DNA of 64,000 nucleotides from Devosia sp. FKR38 (GTDB taxonomy: Bacteria; Pseudomonadota; Alphaproteobacteria; Rhizobiales; Devosiaceae). A model generated the notes under the pieces. That model was given only the letters and a program-made list of their open reading frames with translations, was not told the DNA's origin and did no database searches. The stretch is taken from assembly GCF_005222805.1 (NCBI RefSeq), contig NZ_STGC01000002.1, positions 695,836 through 759,835 on the forward strand. Direction: 5' to 3'. Positions within the stretch are counted from its first letter, which is position 1; every line of letters begins with the position of its first letter. This document shows positions 35,789-46,000 of this stretch, piece after piece. A program made the position numbers and the translations under genes.

Positions 35789-37735
35789 TTAGGCGGCGTA
35801 GGCGCTGAGCGGACGGCCGGTGCGGCCCATGGCGACCTGCGGGCGCATGGCGCGGGCGTCGGTGAGCACGAAGACCTCCACGATGCTGTCGAGCCGGCTG
35901 GCTTCGGCTTCGGTCTGCACGAGTGCGCTATTGGTCTCTTCCACCAGGGCGGCATTGTGCTGGGTCATCACGCTCATGTCGCGCAGCGCGGTGCTGACCT
36001 CGCCAATGGCGGTGGACTGTTCCTGGGTGGCGGTGGCGATCTGGCCGACCAGTTCGGCGCTGGTGCGGATGCCGCTCAAGACGGTCGAGAGCCGTTCGGC
36101 GGCGTCCGATACCAGGGCCGAGCCATTGCGCACCTCAACAGAGGATTGCTCGATCAGCGCCTTGACCTCATGGGAGGCATTGGCGGCCGATTGCGCCAGG
36201 CGCCGCACTTCAACGGCCACCACGGCAAATCCCTTGCCGGCGTCGCCAGCCCTTGCGGCTTCCACCGAGGCATTCAGGGCGAGCAGATTGGTCTGGAAGG
36301 CGATGTCGTCGATCACCCCGATGATCGAGGAAATGGTGGCAGCACTGCTGGCGATGCGCTCCATGGCCTGGTTGGCCTCGATCATGACGCCGGCCACCTG
36401 TTCGGCGCCATCGGCCACGCTCTGCGACTGGCCGGAGGCGTGTTCGGTGCGCCGGGCATTGTCGACCACGGTGCTGGCGAGCTGCTGCATGGCCACGGAG
36501 GTCTGCTCGATCGCGGCGACCTGGCGATTGGTGCGCTCGGACAGGTCATTGGCGCCGGCCAGGATCTCTCCGGTGGCATTCTTGACCGCGCCCGAGGTGG
36601 TGCGCAGCTGGCCCATGATCTGGGCCAGGCGGTCGGCAACGGCATTGGTGTCGCTCTTGAGCTTGTCAAACGCGCCGGCATAGTCGCCCTTGACGCGCTG
36701 CGTCAGATCGCTTTCGGCCAGTGCCGCCAGCACGCTGCCGGTCTCGGCAATGCCGCGCGACACGGTGTCGAGCAGGCGGTTCACCCCGGCGGCGATGGCA
36801 TTGAGCTCGGCGTCGGCAAAGCTGGTGGTGACGCGGCGTGTAAGGTTGCCGGCGGTCGAAGCATCGACCACATCGCCAAAGGCGTCGCGCAGGTCGGTCA
36901 TCATCTGGCGCCGCGCTGCGATGGCGGCCAGCGACTGCTCGGCCTCGGCGCGGGTCAGCTCGGTTACCTGGATACCGTTCTGGCGGAAGGTCTCGGCGGC
37001 GGCGGCAATTCTGCCGATTTCGTCGCGGTCGGCGGCCGAGGGAATGGCGCGCTCGAAATGGCCGGCGGCGATTTCGCCCAGGGCCTCGGCCATGCGGCCC
37101 AGCCGGGCGGCGACCGTGCGCATCACCACAATGGCGGCATAGACCATGGCCACTGCACTGAGCGCGGTCAGCACCACCATCAGCAATGTGGTGCCATCAA
37201 ACAGCGCCACAGCATCGGCATAGTCGGCGCGGGCGACATTGACCTGCAAATCGACCAGCAGGCTCACCTGGGTGCTGATCGGGTCGATGGCGGGGTAGAG
37301 GCTGTGGGCGATGAACTCTTCGAGTCCGGCCATGTCCTGGTTGGCCAGCAGTTGGCGCAGTTCGGTCATGGCCGGCTCTGCGGCCACCATGTCGGCCTTG
37401 GCCTGTTCGACCAGCGCCTGTTCCTCGGTGGTCAGCTGGGTAGCCAGATAGGCTGCCCAATAGGCTGCAATATTGGTTTCGGCGGCCTGCATGCTGGCGC
37501 TGCCGGTGGCAAAGTCGATCGCGCCGGAGCGGACCTTGTGCGCATTGTCCACGATGGAGACGGCATAGCCGTCGGCGACCTGCTTGAGCTGGGCCAGGGG
37601 CGCGACACGATCGGCGACGATCGAACCCATGCTGGATTTGGCAATGACCAGGGTCCGGTAGCTCGATGCGGCCAGGACAAGGATGATGACGCCGAGAATA
37701 CCCAGCGCGAGAGTCAGCTTCGACTTGATTGACAT
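35789..37735 (-). CDS. Methyl-accepting chemotaxis protein
   Basis: A 648-residue chemoreceptor. TM1 is at about residues 7-28 ([18 protein letters not shown]), then a four-helix-bundle-type periplasmic domain of about 150 residues, TM2 near 178-202, HAMP segments, and a cytoplasmic signalling domain with the hairpin tip [19 protein letters not shown] and [22 protein letters not shown]. The tip sequence binds CheA/CheW. The ligand is unknown. No che genes are nearby. The Met before [10 protein letters not shown] is the start; an AT-rich promoter-like segment lies at 37870-37915. Confidence 0.94.
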   Translation of the reverse strand: MSIKSKLTLALGILGVIILVLAASSYRTLVIAKSSMGSIVADRVAPLAQLKQVADGYAVSIVDNAHKVRSGAIDFATGSASMQAAETNIAAYWAAYLATQLTTEEQALVEQAKADMVAAEPAMTELRQLLANQDMAGLEEFIAHSLYPAIDPISTQVSLLVDLQVNVARADYADAVALFDGTTLLMVVLTALSAVAMVYAAIVVMRTVAARLGRMAEALGEIAAGHFERAIPSAADRDEIGRIAAAAETFRQNGIQVTELTRAEAEQSLAAIAARRQMMTDLRDAFGDVVDASTAGNLTRRVTTSFADAELNAIAAGVNRLLDTVSRGIAETGSVLAALAESDLTQRVKGDYAGAFDKLKSDTNAVADRLAQIMGQLRTTSGAVKNATGEILAGANDLSERTNRQVAAIEQTSVAMQQLASTVVDNARRTEHASGQSQSVADGAEQVAGVMIEANQAMERIASSAATISSIIGVIDDIAFQTNLLALNASVEAARAGDAGKGFAVVAVEVRRLAQSAANASHEVKALIEQSSVEVRNGSALVSDAAERLSTVLSGIRTSAELVGQIATATQEQSTAIGEVSTALRDMSVMTQHNAALVEETNSALVQTEAEASRLDSIVEVFVLTDARAMRPQVAMGRTGRPLSAYAA

Positions 37736-37869
37736 TGGCGTCCACAGGTCGGGTTCTGGTGAACCGGGCGGCCGACCTCCCCCCAGTCCCTTTTCTGGCG
37801 CGCCATTGCCCGCTCCCAAGCCGGCATCAGCACGAGAGCGCAATCCCGCAATCGACAGGGCGGCGCTCC

Positions 37870-37920
37870 AGGATATTTACGTACCTTGGAGGAATTTAAT
37901 AAATTGCAAACGATACAATG
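37870..37920 (-). promoter_or_regulatory. AT-rich promoter-like segment upstream of the chemoreceptor
   Basis: A locally AT-rich island in otherwise GC-rich DNA, about 150 bases upstream of the chemoreceptor start. The minus strand reads ATTGTATCGTTTGCAATTTA, then TTAAATTCC. Both TTGTAT and TTGCAA could serve as -35 elements, but no single good hexamer pair with 16-18 base spacing stands out, so the exact promoter is unresolved. Confidence 0.35.
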
Positions 37921-37980
37921 ATCCCGCCGCCCCGGTTGCGGCGTGGCGCCGGGCGCCCGTGCCGGGGCTGCAAGCGCTGA

Positions 37981-38733
37981 CTAGTCCTGGGTTTCCAGCT
38001 GGCGCAGGCGCTGGGCCTGGCGGGCAGTGGGGGTAATGGCTGCAATGGCCTGGGCGGCCGGCCCGAACAGGATGGCGCGTTCCTCGGGAGTCGAATCAAA
38101 GAACGGATAGCGGGAGATGACGCGCGGATACATCACCGGGATATAGGAGGCGTACAGGCACACCGGAAACGTCAGCTCGCCCCAATAGCCCTCGCCGGCC
38201 AATTGGGTGGAGCCGAAGACGCGTTTGTAGAAGGGCGCATGCTCGGGGCGCACCGAGGAGATGCAATAGGTGGCCTTGAAGTGCTCGCAGGCCATCACCG
38301 CCATGCGCAGCGTCAGGTAGGGCAGGGCGGGAAAGGCCAGCGAGGCCTCGTGGTCGGCGGTGAAGCGGCTGGGGTCGATATAGCTGCCACCCTTGTCCAG
38401 GATGTCGCCCAGCACATCGGGCCAGATGGCGCGGCTGGGCGAGGTGGGGTCGCCCTGGGTGGCAATATGCAGGCGGATCGAGCTCACCAGCCGGTCGTCG
38501 ATATATACGCCAAAGCAGTAGCAGTTGGCGGCGTCGTCATAGGCGTCGCGGGTGATGCGCTGGGAATTGACCGGGATGAACTCCTCGCGGCGATAGGCCT
38601 CGTAGCGCAGGCGATAGACCGGGTCGAGCTGTTCGCTGGGCGTGACCCGGCGGTATTGCACGCGATCGAGCAGGTCGATCAGGGTCAGGGCGAACTGGGA
38701 TGTGCCGGTGGGTGCCGAACTGACGGTGGACAT
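37981..38733 (-). CDS. FeeM-like N-acyl amino acid synthase
   Basis: A 250-residue GNAT-fold protein related to FeeM, which makes N-acyl amino acids from acyl-ACP and resembles LuxI autoinducer synthases. Visible landmarks are VYRLRYEAYRREEFIP near residues 44-59 (the LuxI/FeeM-like R-Y-x-x-Y entry), CYCFGVYIDDRLVSSIRLHI, SYIDPSRFTADHEAS, LRMAVMACEHFKATYCISSVRPEHAPFYKRVFG. Substrate and product are inferred from the family. Upstream it has its own 135-base leader and downstream 245 bases to the chemoreceptor, so it is probably monocistronic. It could instead be a host-specific acyl-homoserine-like signal or a membrane-lipid enzyme. Confidence 0.75.
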   Translation of the reverse strand: MSTVSSAPTGTSQFALTLIDLLDRVQYRRVTPSEQLDPVYRLRYEAYRREEFIPVNSQRITRDAYDDAANCYCFGVYIDDRLVSSIRLHIATQGDPTSPSRAIWPDVLGDILDKGGSYIDPSRFTADHEASLAFPALPYLTLRMAVMACEHFKATYCISSVRPEHAPFYKRVFGSTQLAGEGYWGELTFPVCLYASYIPVMYPRVISRYPFFDSTPEERAILFGPAAQAIAAITPTARQAQRLRQLETQD

Positions 38734-38868
38734 GCGATACGCGCCTCTTGGACTGGCGCGATATTAATCTCTTGTTAGCCATAACGGCAGGGAAATGATA
38801 AATGCTTCAGGAGAAGCTAACGGGCCTCGCCGGCGAATTTCCGTTCTTTGGCAAAAGCTTAACGCAAA

Positions 38869-41175
38869 TTAACCGTGTCGACGTTTTGCGCCCAGGCGCC
38901 GGGGCGCCGTGTTGAGCCGCGCGATGAGCTCGCCAATGTCGCGCTGGGGCAGCGGACGGCTGAACAAATAGCCCTGCACCTGCTGCACCTGGGTATGACC
39001 CAGCATGATATTGAGCTGATCCTCGGTCTCGACGCCCTCGGCGATCACCGTCAGGTCGAGGTCGCGACCCAGCCGTGCCACATTGGCCAACAGCCGCAGG
39101 GCGCGCGGATTTGTGGTGATATCGGCCACAAAGGAGCGGTCGATCTTGAGCTTGGTGAAGGGCAGGGCGTTCAGATAGCTCAGCGAAGAATAGCCGGTGC
39201 CGAAATCATCCAGGGCAATGGCGATGCCCTGGTCGGCGAGGCGCTGCAGCACGCGCTGGGCCGTTTCGTGCTGTTCGATCACGGCCGTCTCGGTCACCTC
39301 GATTTCAAAGCGCGCAGGGGCCAGGCCCGTGCGCTCGAGCGCGCCGCGCACCAGGGCTTCGAGATCGGCGCCGCGGAAATCGCGCGCCGAGACATTGACG
39401 GCCACGCTGATCTCGCCCGGCCAGAGCACGCATTGCGCGGCTGCCTCTTCGATCACCCAGGCGGTGATGTCGGAAATCAGGCCCATTTCCTCGGCCAGCG
39501 GGATGAAGGTGGCGGGCGGGATGGCGCCCAGCTGGGGGTGTTGCCAGCGCGCCAGAGCCTCGCAGCTCACCACCTTGCGGCTGCAGATGTCGAGCAGCGG
39601 CTGGAAGGCCAGCGTCAGCTGGCCCTGCCGCACGGCCAGGGCCAGGTCGGTCTTGAGCCGCTGGCGATAGTGGTAATCGATGTCCATCTGGGTGTGGAAC
39701 ACCTGGGTGCGGCCCTTGCCGTCTGCCTTGGCGGCATAGAGCGCCAGGTCGGCCTTGGTCATCAGGTCGTCGAGCTGGTCGGTCACGGCGGTGCTGGTCA
39801 CCAGGCCAATGCTGACATTGACCGGCAGGGTCACCCCGTCAAAGACAAAGGGCTCGCCGAAACTGTCGACAATGGTGCGGGCCACGGTTTCGGCCTCGTC
39901 ATCGCTGTCCAGATTGCGGCAATAGATGATGAATTCGTCGCCGCCCAGGCGCGCCAGCACGGCATCGGGGGGCGCATGTTCGCGCATCCGGCGCGCCACC
40001 TGGGCCAGCAGCGTGTCGCCGGCGACATGGCCGAAGCTGTCGTTGACATGTTTGAAGTCGTCGATGTCCACCAGCATCAGCGCCACCGGACGGGCGGGCT
40101 CGGGCGTGGTGCGGCGGGCAGCGAGATCGGCCTCGATCAGGTCGCCGAAATGGCTGCGGTTGGGCAGGTTGGTCAGCGTGTCGTGTCGCGCCAGGAAGGT
40201 GATGCGCTCTTCGGAGGCAATGCGCTCGCTGATGTCTTCGAACAGCAGCACAACGCGCTGGTTGCGGGTGCTGACGGTAATTTCATAGAAATAGCCGGGC
40301 GGCAGATGCAGCAGGATCTTGCCGGAGGTCTTGCTGGCCACCATCAGGCTGAGCTGTTCGATGGTCTCGCGCGACAGCGGCGCGGCGGCGCTGAGCCGGC
40401 TGGTGACGGTATCAAAGGTCTGGTGCAGCAGATCACCCAGGCCCACCAGGCCAAACAGGCGCACGGCGCGCTTGTTGATCACGGCGATGCGGCCGTTCTC
40501 GTCGAGCATGCACAGCCCGTGCTCGAGAATGCTGATGGACATGTCCAGTTCGCTCGCCAGGCGCGAGGCCTCGACGCGCCCATGCACGGCGCTGAGCAGG
40601 ATGGAGCGGATATCGGCGGCCAGCTTGCGGAAGCTGACCAGCATCATGCCCAGCAGTGCTGCCAGCACCAGATGGTAGACGTCGCCATGGGCCGAATAGC
40701 CCAGCGACAGCGGCAGGATGACGGCGAGCATCTGGATGGTGACCAGCCGGTCGAGGCCGAAATTGCGGGCGCAGATGCCCACCATCACGGCAATCGAGAT
40801 CGAGGCGCTGGCCAGGGCGGCAAAGGGGTCCTGCTCGATGGCCATCGAGATATAGCACCAGATGCCATAGACGGCCGCCAGGGCGCCACCGATGACCACG
40901 GCGCGGTTTTCCCAGTGTTCGGCAGTGGCGGCGTCTTCATTGCCGATGCCCGCGCGCCAGAAGCTGCGCATGTCGATGTAGCGGATGGTGCCGATGACCA
41001 CGAAGGCGATCGCACACAGCAGCAGGGGCAGCGATTGCGCCTTGTAGGCGCTCAGGCCACCGATGATGGCGCTGGCAAAGGCGCCTGCAAGCATGGCGCG
41101 ACGATCACCATATACCGATCGCATGATCGATACATAGTCGAGGGCCGGCATTGTCTTCCGGGCCGAGCTGAACAC
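38869..41175 (-). CDS. Membrane-bound PAS-GGDEF-EAL cyclic-di-GMP protein
   Basis: A 768-residue protein. The N-terminus (about 25-190) is a multi-helix membrane sensor (AFASAIIGGLSAYKAQSLPLL and further helices), then a PAS-like domain (about 205-300, LDMSISILEHGLCMLDENG), GGDEF (about 325-485, RLGGDEFIIYC) and EAL (about 500-750, CEALARWQHP, LDDFGTGYSS, EGVETEDQL). The cyclase inhibitory RxxD site is absent (the matching place reads PPDA), unlike in the protein at 9148. GTG 41173-41175 is supported by GAGGGG nine bases upstream. It is not adjacent to an obvious partner gene. Confidence 0.93.
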   Translation of the reverse strand: MFSSARKTMPALDYVSIMRSVYGDRRAMLAGAFASAIIGGLSAYKAQSLPLLLCAIAFVVIGTIRYIDMRSFWRAGIGNEDAATAEHWENRAVVIGGALAAVYGIWCYISMAIEQDPFAALASASISIAVMVGICARNFGLDRLVTIQMLAVILPLSLGYSAHGDVYHLVLAALLGMMLVSFRKLAADIRSILLSAVHGRVEASRLASELDMSISILEHGLCMLDENGRIAVINKRAVRLFGLVGLGDLLHQTFDTVTSRLSAAAPLSRETIEQLSLMVASKTSGKILLHLPPGYFYEITVSTRNQRVVLLFEDISERIASEERITFLARHDTLTNLPNRSHFGDLIEADLAARRTTPEPARPVALMLVDIDDFKHVNDSFGHVAGDTLLAQVARRMREHAPPDAVLARLGGDEFIIYCRNLDSDDEAETVARTIVDSFGEPFVFDGVTLPVNVSIGLVTSTAVTDQLDDLMTKADLALYAAKADGKGRTQVFHTQMDIDYHYRQRLKTDLALAVRQGQLTLAFQPLLDICSRKVVSCEALARWQHPQLGAIPPATFIPLAEEMGLISDITAWVIEEAAAQCVLWPGEISVAVNVSARDFRGADLEALVRGALERTGLAPARFEIEVTETAVIEQHETAQRVLQRLADQGIAIALDDFGTGYSSLSYLNALPFTKLKIDRSFVADITTNPRALRLLANVARLGRDLDLTVIAEGVETEDQLNIMLGHTQVQQVQGYLFSRPLPQRDIGELIARLNTAPRRLGAKRRHG

Positions 41176-41291
41176 ACACTACCCCTCATTTTGCCGCGTC
41201 ATTAGGCACCACAAGGGATTAATGGGGCCTTTCCGCTGGCTGGCAGCGGGGCGGGGGTCTGACAGGTTCTGGCGACAGGGTAAATTTGTCG

Positions 41292-42614
41292 CTAATGGCC
41301 TGACGGGTTGGCCAGGGCGCGCGGCGCCGCGTTGCGTAGGGCGTGGATGGCCTGTTCGGGCGACATGCTGGCGTCATCCCAATATTTGGTCAGCACGGTC
41401 TGGATGGCCAGGATCCAGGGCACCGGGGTGGTGAGCATCGGGGTGGGCACGGCATAGCCGGGGCGCTCGACGGCGGCCGCTGCGGCTGTGGCGCAGCCGT
41501 CCAGATCGGTCCAGGCGTCGCGGCGCACCGGTATGGCGCCCATGGCCGCGGCAAAGCGGGTCTGGGTGTCGATGGCGGTCATATCGTCGGCAAAGGCGCG
41601 GGCCGTGGCGTCGGCCTCCGGGGAGGAGCCGCCCACCAGGCCCCAGCTTTCCACGCTGAAGGGCACGGCGCGGGCGCCGGGCAGGAAGATGCAGCCATAG
41701 TCGGTGCCCTCGGCCTTGCCGGCGGCGTGCCATTCGGCCTTCATGGAATCGACCTGGATCTGCATCAGTGCCTGGCCCGAGATCACCATGCGGGTGGCGA
41801 TGTTCCAGTCGCGGCCGCGCGCGGCTGCGTCGGCTTCCTGCTGGAAGCGCCGCAGCCAGGTCAGCATGTCGGCAAAGGCCGGATCGTTGAGCGCGCGCGG
41901 GTCGGGCCGCGTGCCAAAGGTGGCGTTGTATGGCTCTGCCCCGCCCAGGCTGGCCAGCAGAGACATGGCCAGATAGGTGATCTGCCAGGGTTGCCGGCCA
42001 ATGGCGAGTGGCAGGATGCCGGCCTTGCGGATGGCCGGGAAATCGGCCCACATGGCGTCCAGACTGGTCCAGGTCTCGGGGTCGATGCCGGCCGCCCGGG
42101 CCACGTCCTTGTTGTAATAGATGGTGGCGTCGGCGTGCAGCGCCGCCGGCACCTTGACCACGGCGCCGTCCACGGTGATGGCCTGGCGCACCAGCTCGGG
42201 CAGATGCTCGATCAGGCCGGTGTTGGTAAACTGCCGCTCGAGCGTCAGCAGGCGGCCCATTTTGGCCAGCGGCCGATAGATTTCCGGGTGCATCTCGAGA
42301 AACACCGTAGGGGCGATGCCCTCGGCCAGCATGTCGAGCACGGTGCGGCCCCGGGCGCCATCGCCATTGATGGCCAGGGGAATCCAGCGGTCGCCGCGCG
42401 ATTCCACCTTGTCGCGCAGTACGTTGAGCGCCGCCAGTTCGGCGGGGGTGGACCAGCGATGCATCAGCAGCAGGTCGCCGGCCTGGGCGGGCTGGATGTT
42501 CAGGCTTGCCATCAGGCTCAGTGCTGTCACGGCAACGGCCCGTCGGCAGGCTGCCTGGGCCCGCGCGGCTGGTCGGATGGCGCTGCGGGGCGCCGGACGG
42601 CTGATACGGGTCAT
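41292..42614 (-). CDS. ABC transporter solute-binding protein, sugar type (orphan)
   Basis: A 440-residue periplasmic protein. A long basic N-terminus is followed by a hydrophobic segment and AQA (cut before GDLLLMHRW). The mature part shows family-1 (UgpB-like) features: MHRWSTPAELAALNVLRDKVE, IAPTVFLEMHPEIYRPLAKMG, VPAALHADATIYYNKDVARAAGIDPETW, and IGRQPWQITYLAMSLLASLGG. Such proteins bind oligosaccharides or glycerol phosphates. No permease or ATPase gene is in the window, so it works with components encoded elsewhere or has a sensory role. Start at the Met before TRISRP. Confidence 0.88.
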   Translation of the reverse strand: MTRISRPAPRSAIRPAARAQAACRRAVAVTALSLMASLNIQPAQAGDLLLMHRWSTPAELAALNVLRDKVESRGDRWIPLAINGDGARGRTVLDMLAEGIAPTVFLEMHPEIYRPLAKMGRLLTLERQFTNTGLIEHLPELVRQAITVDGAVVKVPAALHADATIYYNKDVARAAGIDPETWTSLDAMWADFPAIRKAGILPLAIGRQPWQITYLAMSLLASLGGAEPYNATFGTRPDPRALNDPAFADMLTWLRRFQQEADAAARGRDWNIATRMVISGQALMQIQVDSMKAEWHAAGKAEGTDYGCIFLPGARAVPFSVESWGLVGGSSPEADATARAFADDMTAIDTQTRFAAAMGAIPVRRDAWTDLDGCATAAAAAVERPGYAVPTPMLTTPVPWILAIQTVLTKYWDDASMSPEQAIHALRNAAPRALANPSGH

Positions 42615-42766
42615 AAGCGCGAGCGTGATTGGCCTCGGGGCGGTGATGGTGTCACTATGCGGCAAAGCTGTTGCGGTGGTCTTAACCGCTGTGCCGGTGG
42701 TTTCCGCCCGGTGTGCTGCCGGTCCGGGCAGTTGTTGCCGCGCCGTGCGGCGGGAGGATCAAGCCG

Positions 42767-43063
42767 ATGGTTGAGCGTCTGGATGCAGACAGCCTGGCGC
42801 GCGCGGTGCGCGATCTGGGCGCGTGGCGGCTGGAGACCGGCACAGGCGAGGACGCCCTGGTGCGGGTGCTGAAGTTTGACGATTTTTCGGCGGCCTTCGG
42901 CTTCATGAGCCGGGTGGCGCTGGCGGCCGAAAAGGCCGGGCATCACCCCGACTGGAGCAATAGCTACAATAGGGTGACGATCCGGTTGTCCACCCATGAT
43001 GCTGGCGGCATCAGCGCCCGCGACATTGCGCTGGCCAAGGCCATTGACGCCATCGCCGGCTGA
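42767..43063 (+). CDS. phhB: 4a-hydroxytetrahydrobiopterin dehydratase
   Basis: A 98-residue pterin-4a-carbinolamine dehydratase. The active-site signature is complete: [20 protein letters not shown] followed by [16 protein letters not shown], matching H-H-P-x-W ... H-D. It recycles the pterin cofactor of aromatic amino-acid hydroxylases; no such hydroxylase is in the window, so it may serve a molybdopterin- or folate-related repair. GGGAGGA nine bases before ATG 42767 decides the start. It converges on dnaE2 with 12 bases between. Confidence 0.93.
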   Translation: MVERLDADSLARAVRDLGAWRLETGTGEDALVRVLKFDDFSAAFGFMSRVALAAEKAGHHPDWSNSYNRVTIRLSTHDAGGISARDIALAKAIDAIAG

Positions 43064-43075
43064 CTTGGCTCGGCC

Positions 43076-46000
43076 TCAGTGGAAATTGCGCCCCTCAGGC
43101 ATGGCGGCATAGGCGGCGCGGCGGGCCCGCTCAATCTCGAGCAGCGCCTTGTGGTCGCGGCCGGGATGGGGCCCTGAGCGCCCCTCGTCGCCACGCGCCA
43201 GGATGCGTTCGCCCATGTCCTTGCCATGGGCCAGGTCGAGCAGCAGCGGCGTCATGTCGGTCAATTGCTCGGCGATGATGTGGATCACCAGGCCCTCGCG
43301 CTGCACCTGCCCGCGCACCGCCAGCATGCGCGCCCCCAGCACGGTCTTGCGATTGGCCTCGAACACTTTCGGCCAGATGACGATATTGGCGACGCCGGTC
43401 TCGTCCTCGAGCGTGGCAAAGATCACCCCGCTGGCGGTGCCTGGCCGCTGGCGCACCAGCACCAGGCCCGCCACCTCGACCCGGCTGCTGGGCCGGGCCT
43501 GCTGCAGGCCGATGGACTTTAGGGTGCGGCGGGCGTCCAGCTGCGGCCGGATGAACTGCAGCGGATGGCCCTTGAGCGAAAACGACAGGGTCGAATAGTC
43601 GTGGATCACCTCTTCGCCGGGCAGCATGGTAGGCAGGCCCGCCTCGCTGTCGGCCTCGGTCTCGACGCGGCCGGCGGCGGCAAACAGCGGCAGGGTGTCG
43701 GCGCCATGGGTGCCGATCAGGCCCTTGACCGCCCAGAGCGCCTCGCGCCGGCTGAGGCCGAGCGAGGCAAAGGCATCGGCGCGGGCGAGTTTTTCGAGGC
43801 TGGCTATGGGCAGGCCAGTGCGCAGCCAGAGATCGCGCACCGAATCATAGCCGGCGCCGCGCCGCGCCACGATGATGTTGATGTCCTTGTCCGCCAGGCC
43901 CACGATCTGGCCGAGCCCCAGGCGGATGGCCTTGTCGGCATGGACGTGGGTCACCATGGAGGCATGCTGGGCCCACAGGTGCGCGCGGGCCGGACGGCTC
44001 TTGCCCTCCAATACACAGTCGCGGTCGGACAGGTTCACATCCACAATGCGCACCTCCACGCCATGCTCGATCACGTCGCGGATGATCTGGGAGGGCGCGT
44101 AAAAGCCCATGGGCTGGGAATTGAGCAGGGCCGTGGCAAAGACATCGGGATAGTGGCACTTGAGCCAGCACGAGGCATAGACCAAGAGGGCAAAGGATGC
44201 CGCATGGCTTTCGGGGAAGCCATATTCGGCAAAGCCCTGGATCTGGGCAAAGCAGTTCTTGGCAAATTCGAGCGGATAGCCGTTGGTCTGCATGCCGGCC
44301 AGGAATTCCTCGCCAAACTGAGCGATGCGGCCGGTGCGGCGCCAGGCAGCCATGGCGCGGCGCAGGCTGTCGGCCTTGCCAGGGGAAAAGCCGGCGCCGA
44401 CGATGGCGATCTGCATGGCCTGTTCCTGGAACAGGGGAATGCCCAGCGTGCGGCCCAATACGCCCTTGAGCTTGTCGTCGTGATAGACGGGCTCTTCCAG
44501 CCCCTGGCGGCGGCGCAGATAGGGATGCACCATATTGCCTTGGATGGGGCCGGGGCGGACAATGGCCACCTCGATCACCAGATCGTAGAATTTCTCCGGT
44601 TTGAGCCGGGGCAGCATGCTCATCTGCGCCCGGCTCTCGATCTGGAACACGCCGAGCGTGTCGGCGCGCTGGATCATGGCATAGACCTCGGCTTTCTTGG
44701 ATTGATCGGGGTGGGCCTCTTCGCTCAACAGGTCGACCAGCGCCAGGCTCTGCCCGTAATGGGTCTGCATCAATTCAAACGCCCGGCGCAGGCAGCTCAG
44801 CATGCCCAGCGCCAGCACATCGACCTTGAGAATGGCCAGGGCATCGATATCGTCCTTGTTCCATTCAATGATGGTGCGGCTGTCCATGGCCGTCTTGGAA
44901 ATGGGCACCAGGCTGTCGAGCGCATCGCGGGTGATGACAAAGCCGCCCACATGCTGGCTGAGGTGGCGCGGAAAGCCGCGCAGCACGCTCACCACCTCGA
45001 ACAATTGGGTCAGTGTGGGGTCGGCCGGGTTGAGCCCCAGGCTCGTCAGGTCCGTGGTGTCGAGGCGACTGCCCCAGCCCCAGTGCAGCTGGTTGAGCGC
45101 GGCCACTGTGTCCTCGGACACGCCAAACACTTTCGCCGCCTCGCGCAGGGCGCTCTTGGAGCGGTAGCAGATGACATTGGCGGTCAGGCCGGTGCGGCGG
45201 CCGCCATATTTGGCATAGATATAGGCCATCACCTCCTCGCGCCGCTCATGCTCGAAATCGACGTCGATATCGGGCGGCTCGTCGCGCTCGGTGGAGATGA
45301 AGCGGCCGAACACCAGCGTGCTGACCTCGGGGTCAACCTCGGTGATCTCAAGGCAGAAGCACACGGTGGAATTGGCCGCCGAGCCGCGCCCCTGGCAGAG
45401 GATTTTGCGCTCGTGCCGCGCGTATTGCACGATGTCCTGCACGGTCAGGAAATAGGCGGCATAGCCCTTGTAGGCGATCAGGCACAGCTCGGACCAGATC
45501 GAGCGCTTGACCTTTTCGGAGATGCCCTGCGGATAGCGCCGGGCGGCGCCGGCCCAGGTCAGGCGCTCCAGCGTCTGCTGGGCGGTTTCGCCATTGCCCA
45601 CGGTCTCCTCGGGATAGTTGTATTTGAGCTGGTCAAGCGAAAAGCCGATGCGGGCGATCAGCCGCTGCGTCTCGGCCAGGGCCTGGGGGTAATCGGCAAA
45701 CAGTCGGGCCATTTCGCGCGCCGGCTTGAGATGGCGCTCGGCATTGGCGCTCAGCGCCCAGCCGGCGCTTTCGAGCGTCTGGTGCTCGCGGATACAGGTC
45801 ACCACGTCCTGGAGGATCCTGCGGCTGGCGTGGTGATAGCGCACGTCATTGCTGGCCAGCATGGCGGCCTGGTGGCGGCGGGCAAGCAGGTCAATGCGGT
45901 TGAGCCGGGCGCGGTCATCGCCGTCAAAGCGATGGCTGGCCGCCACCCAGACGCGGCCGGGCGCTGCGGCGCTCAGGCTGGCCAGTGTGCGTTCGCTCAG

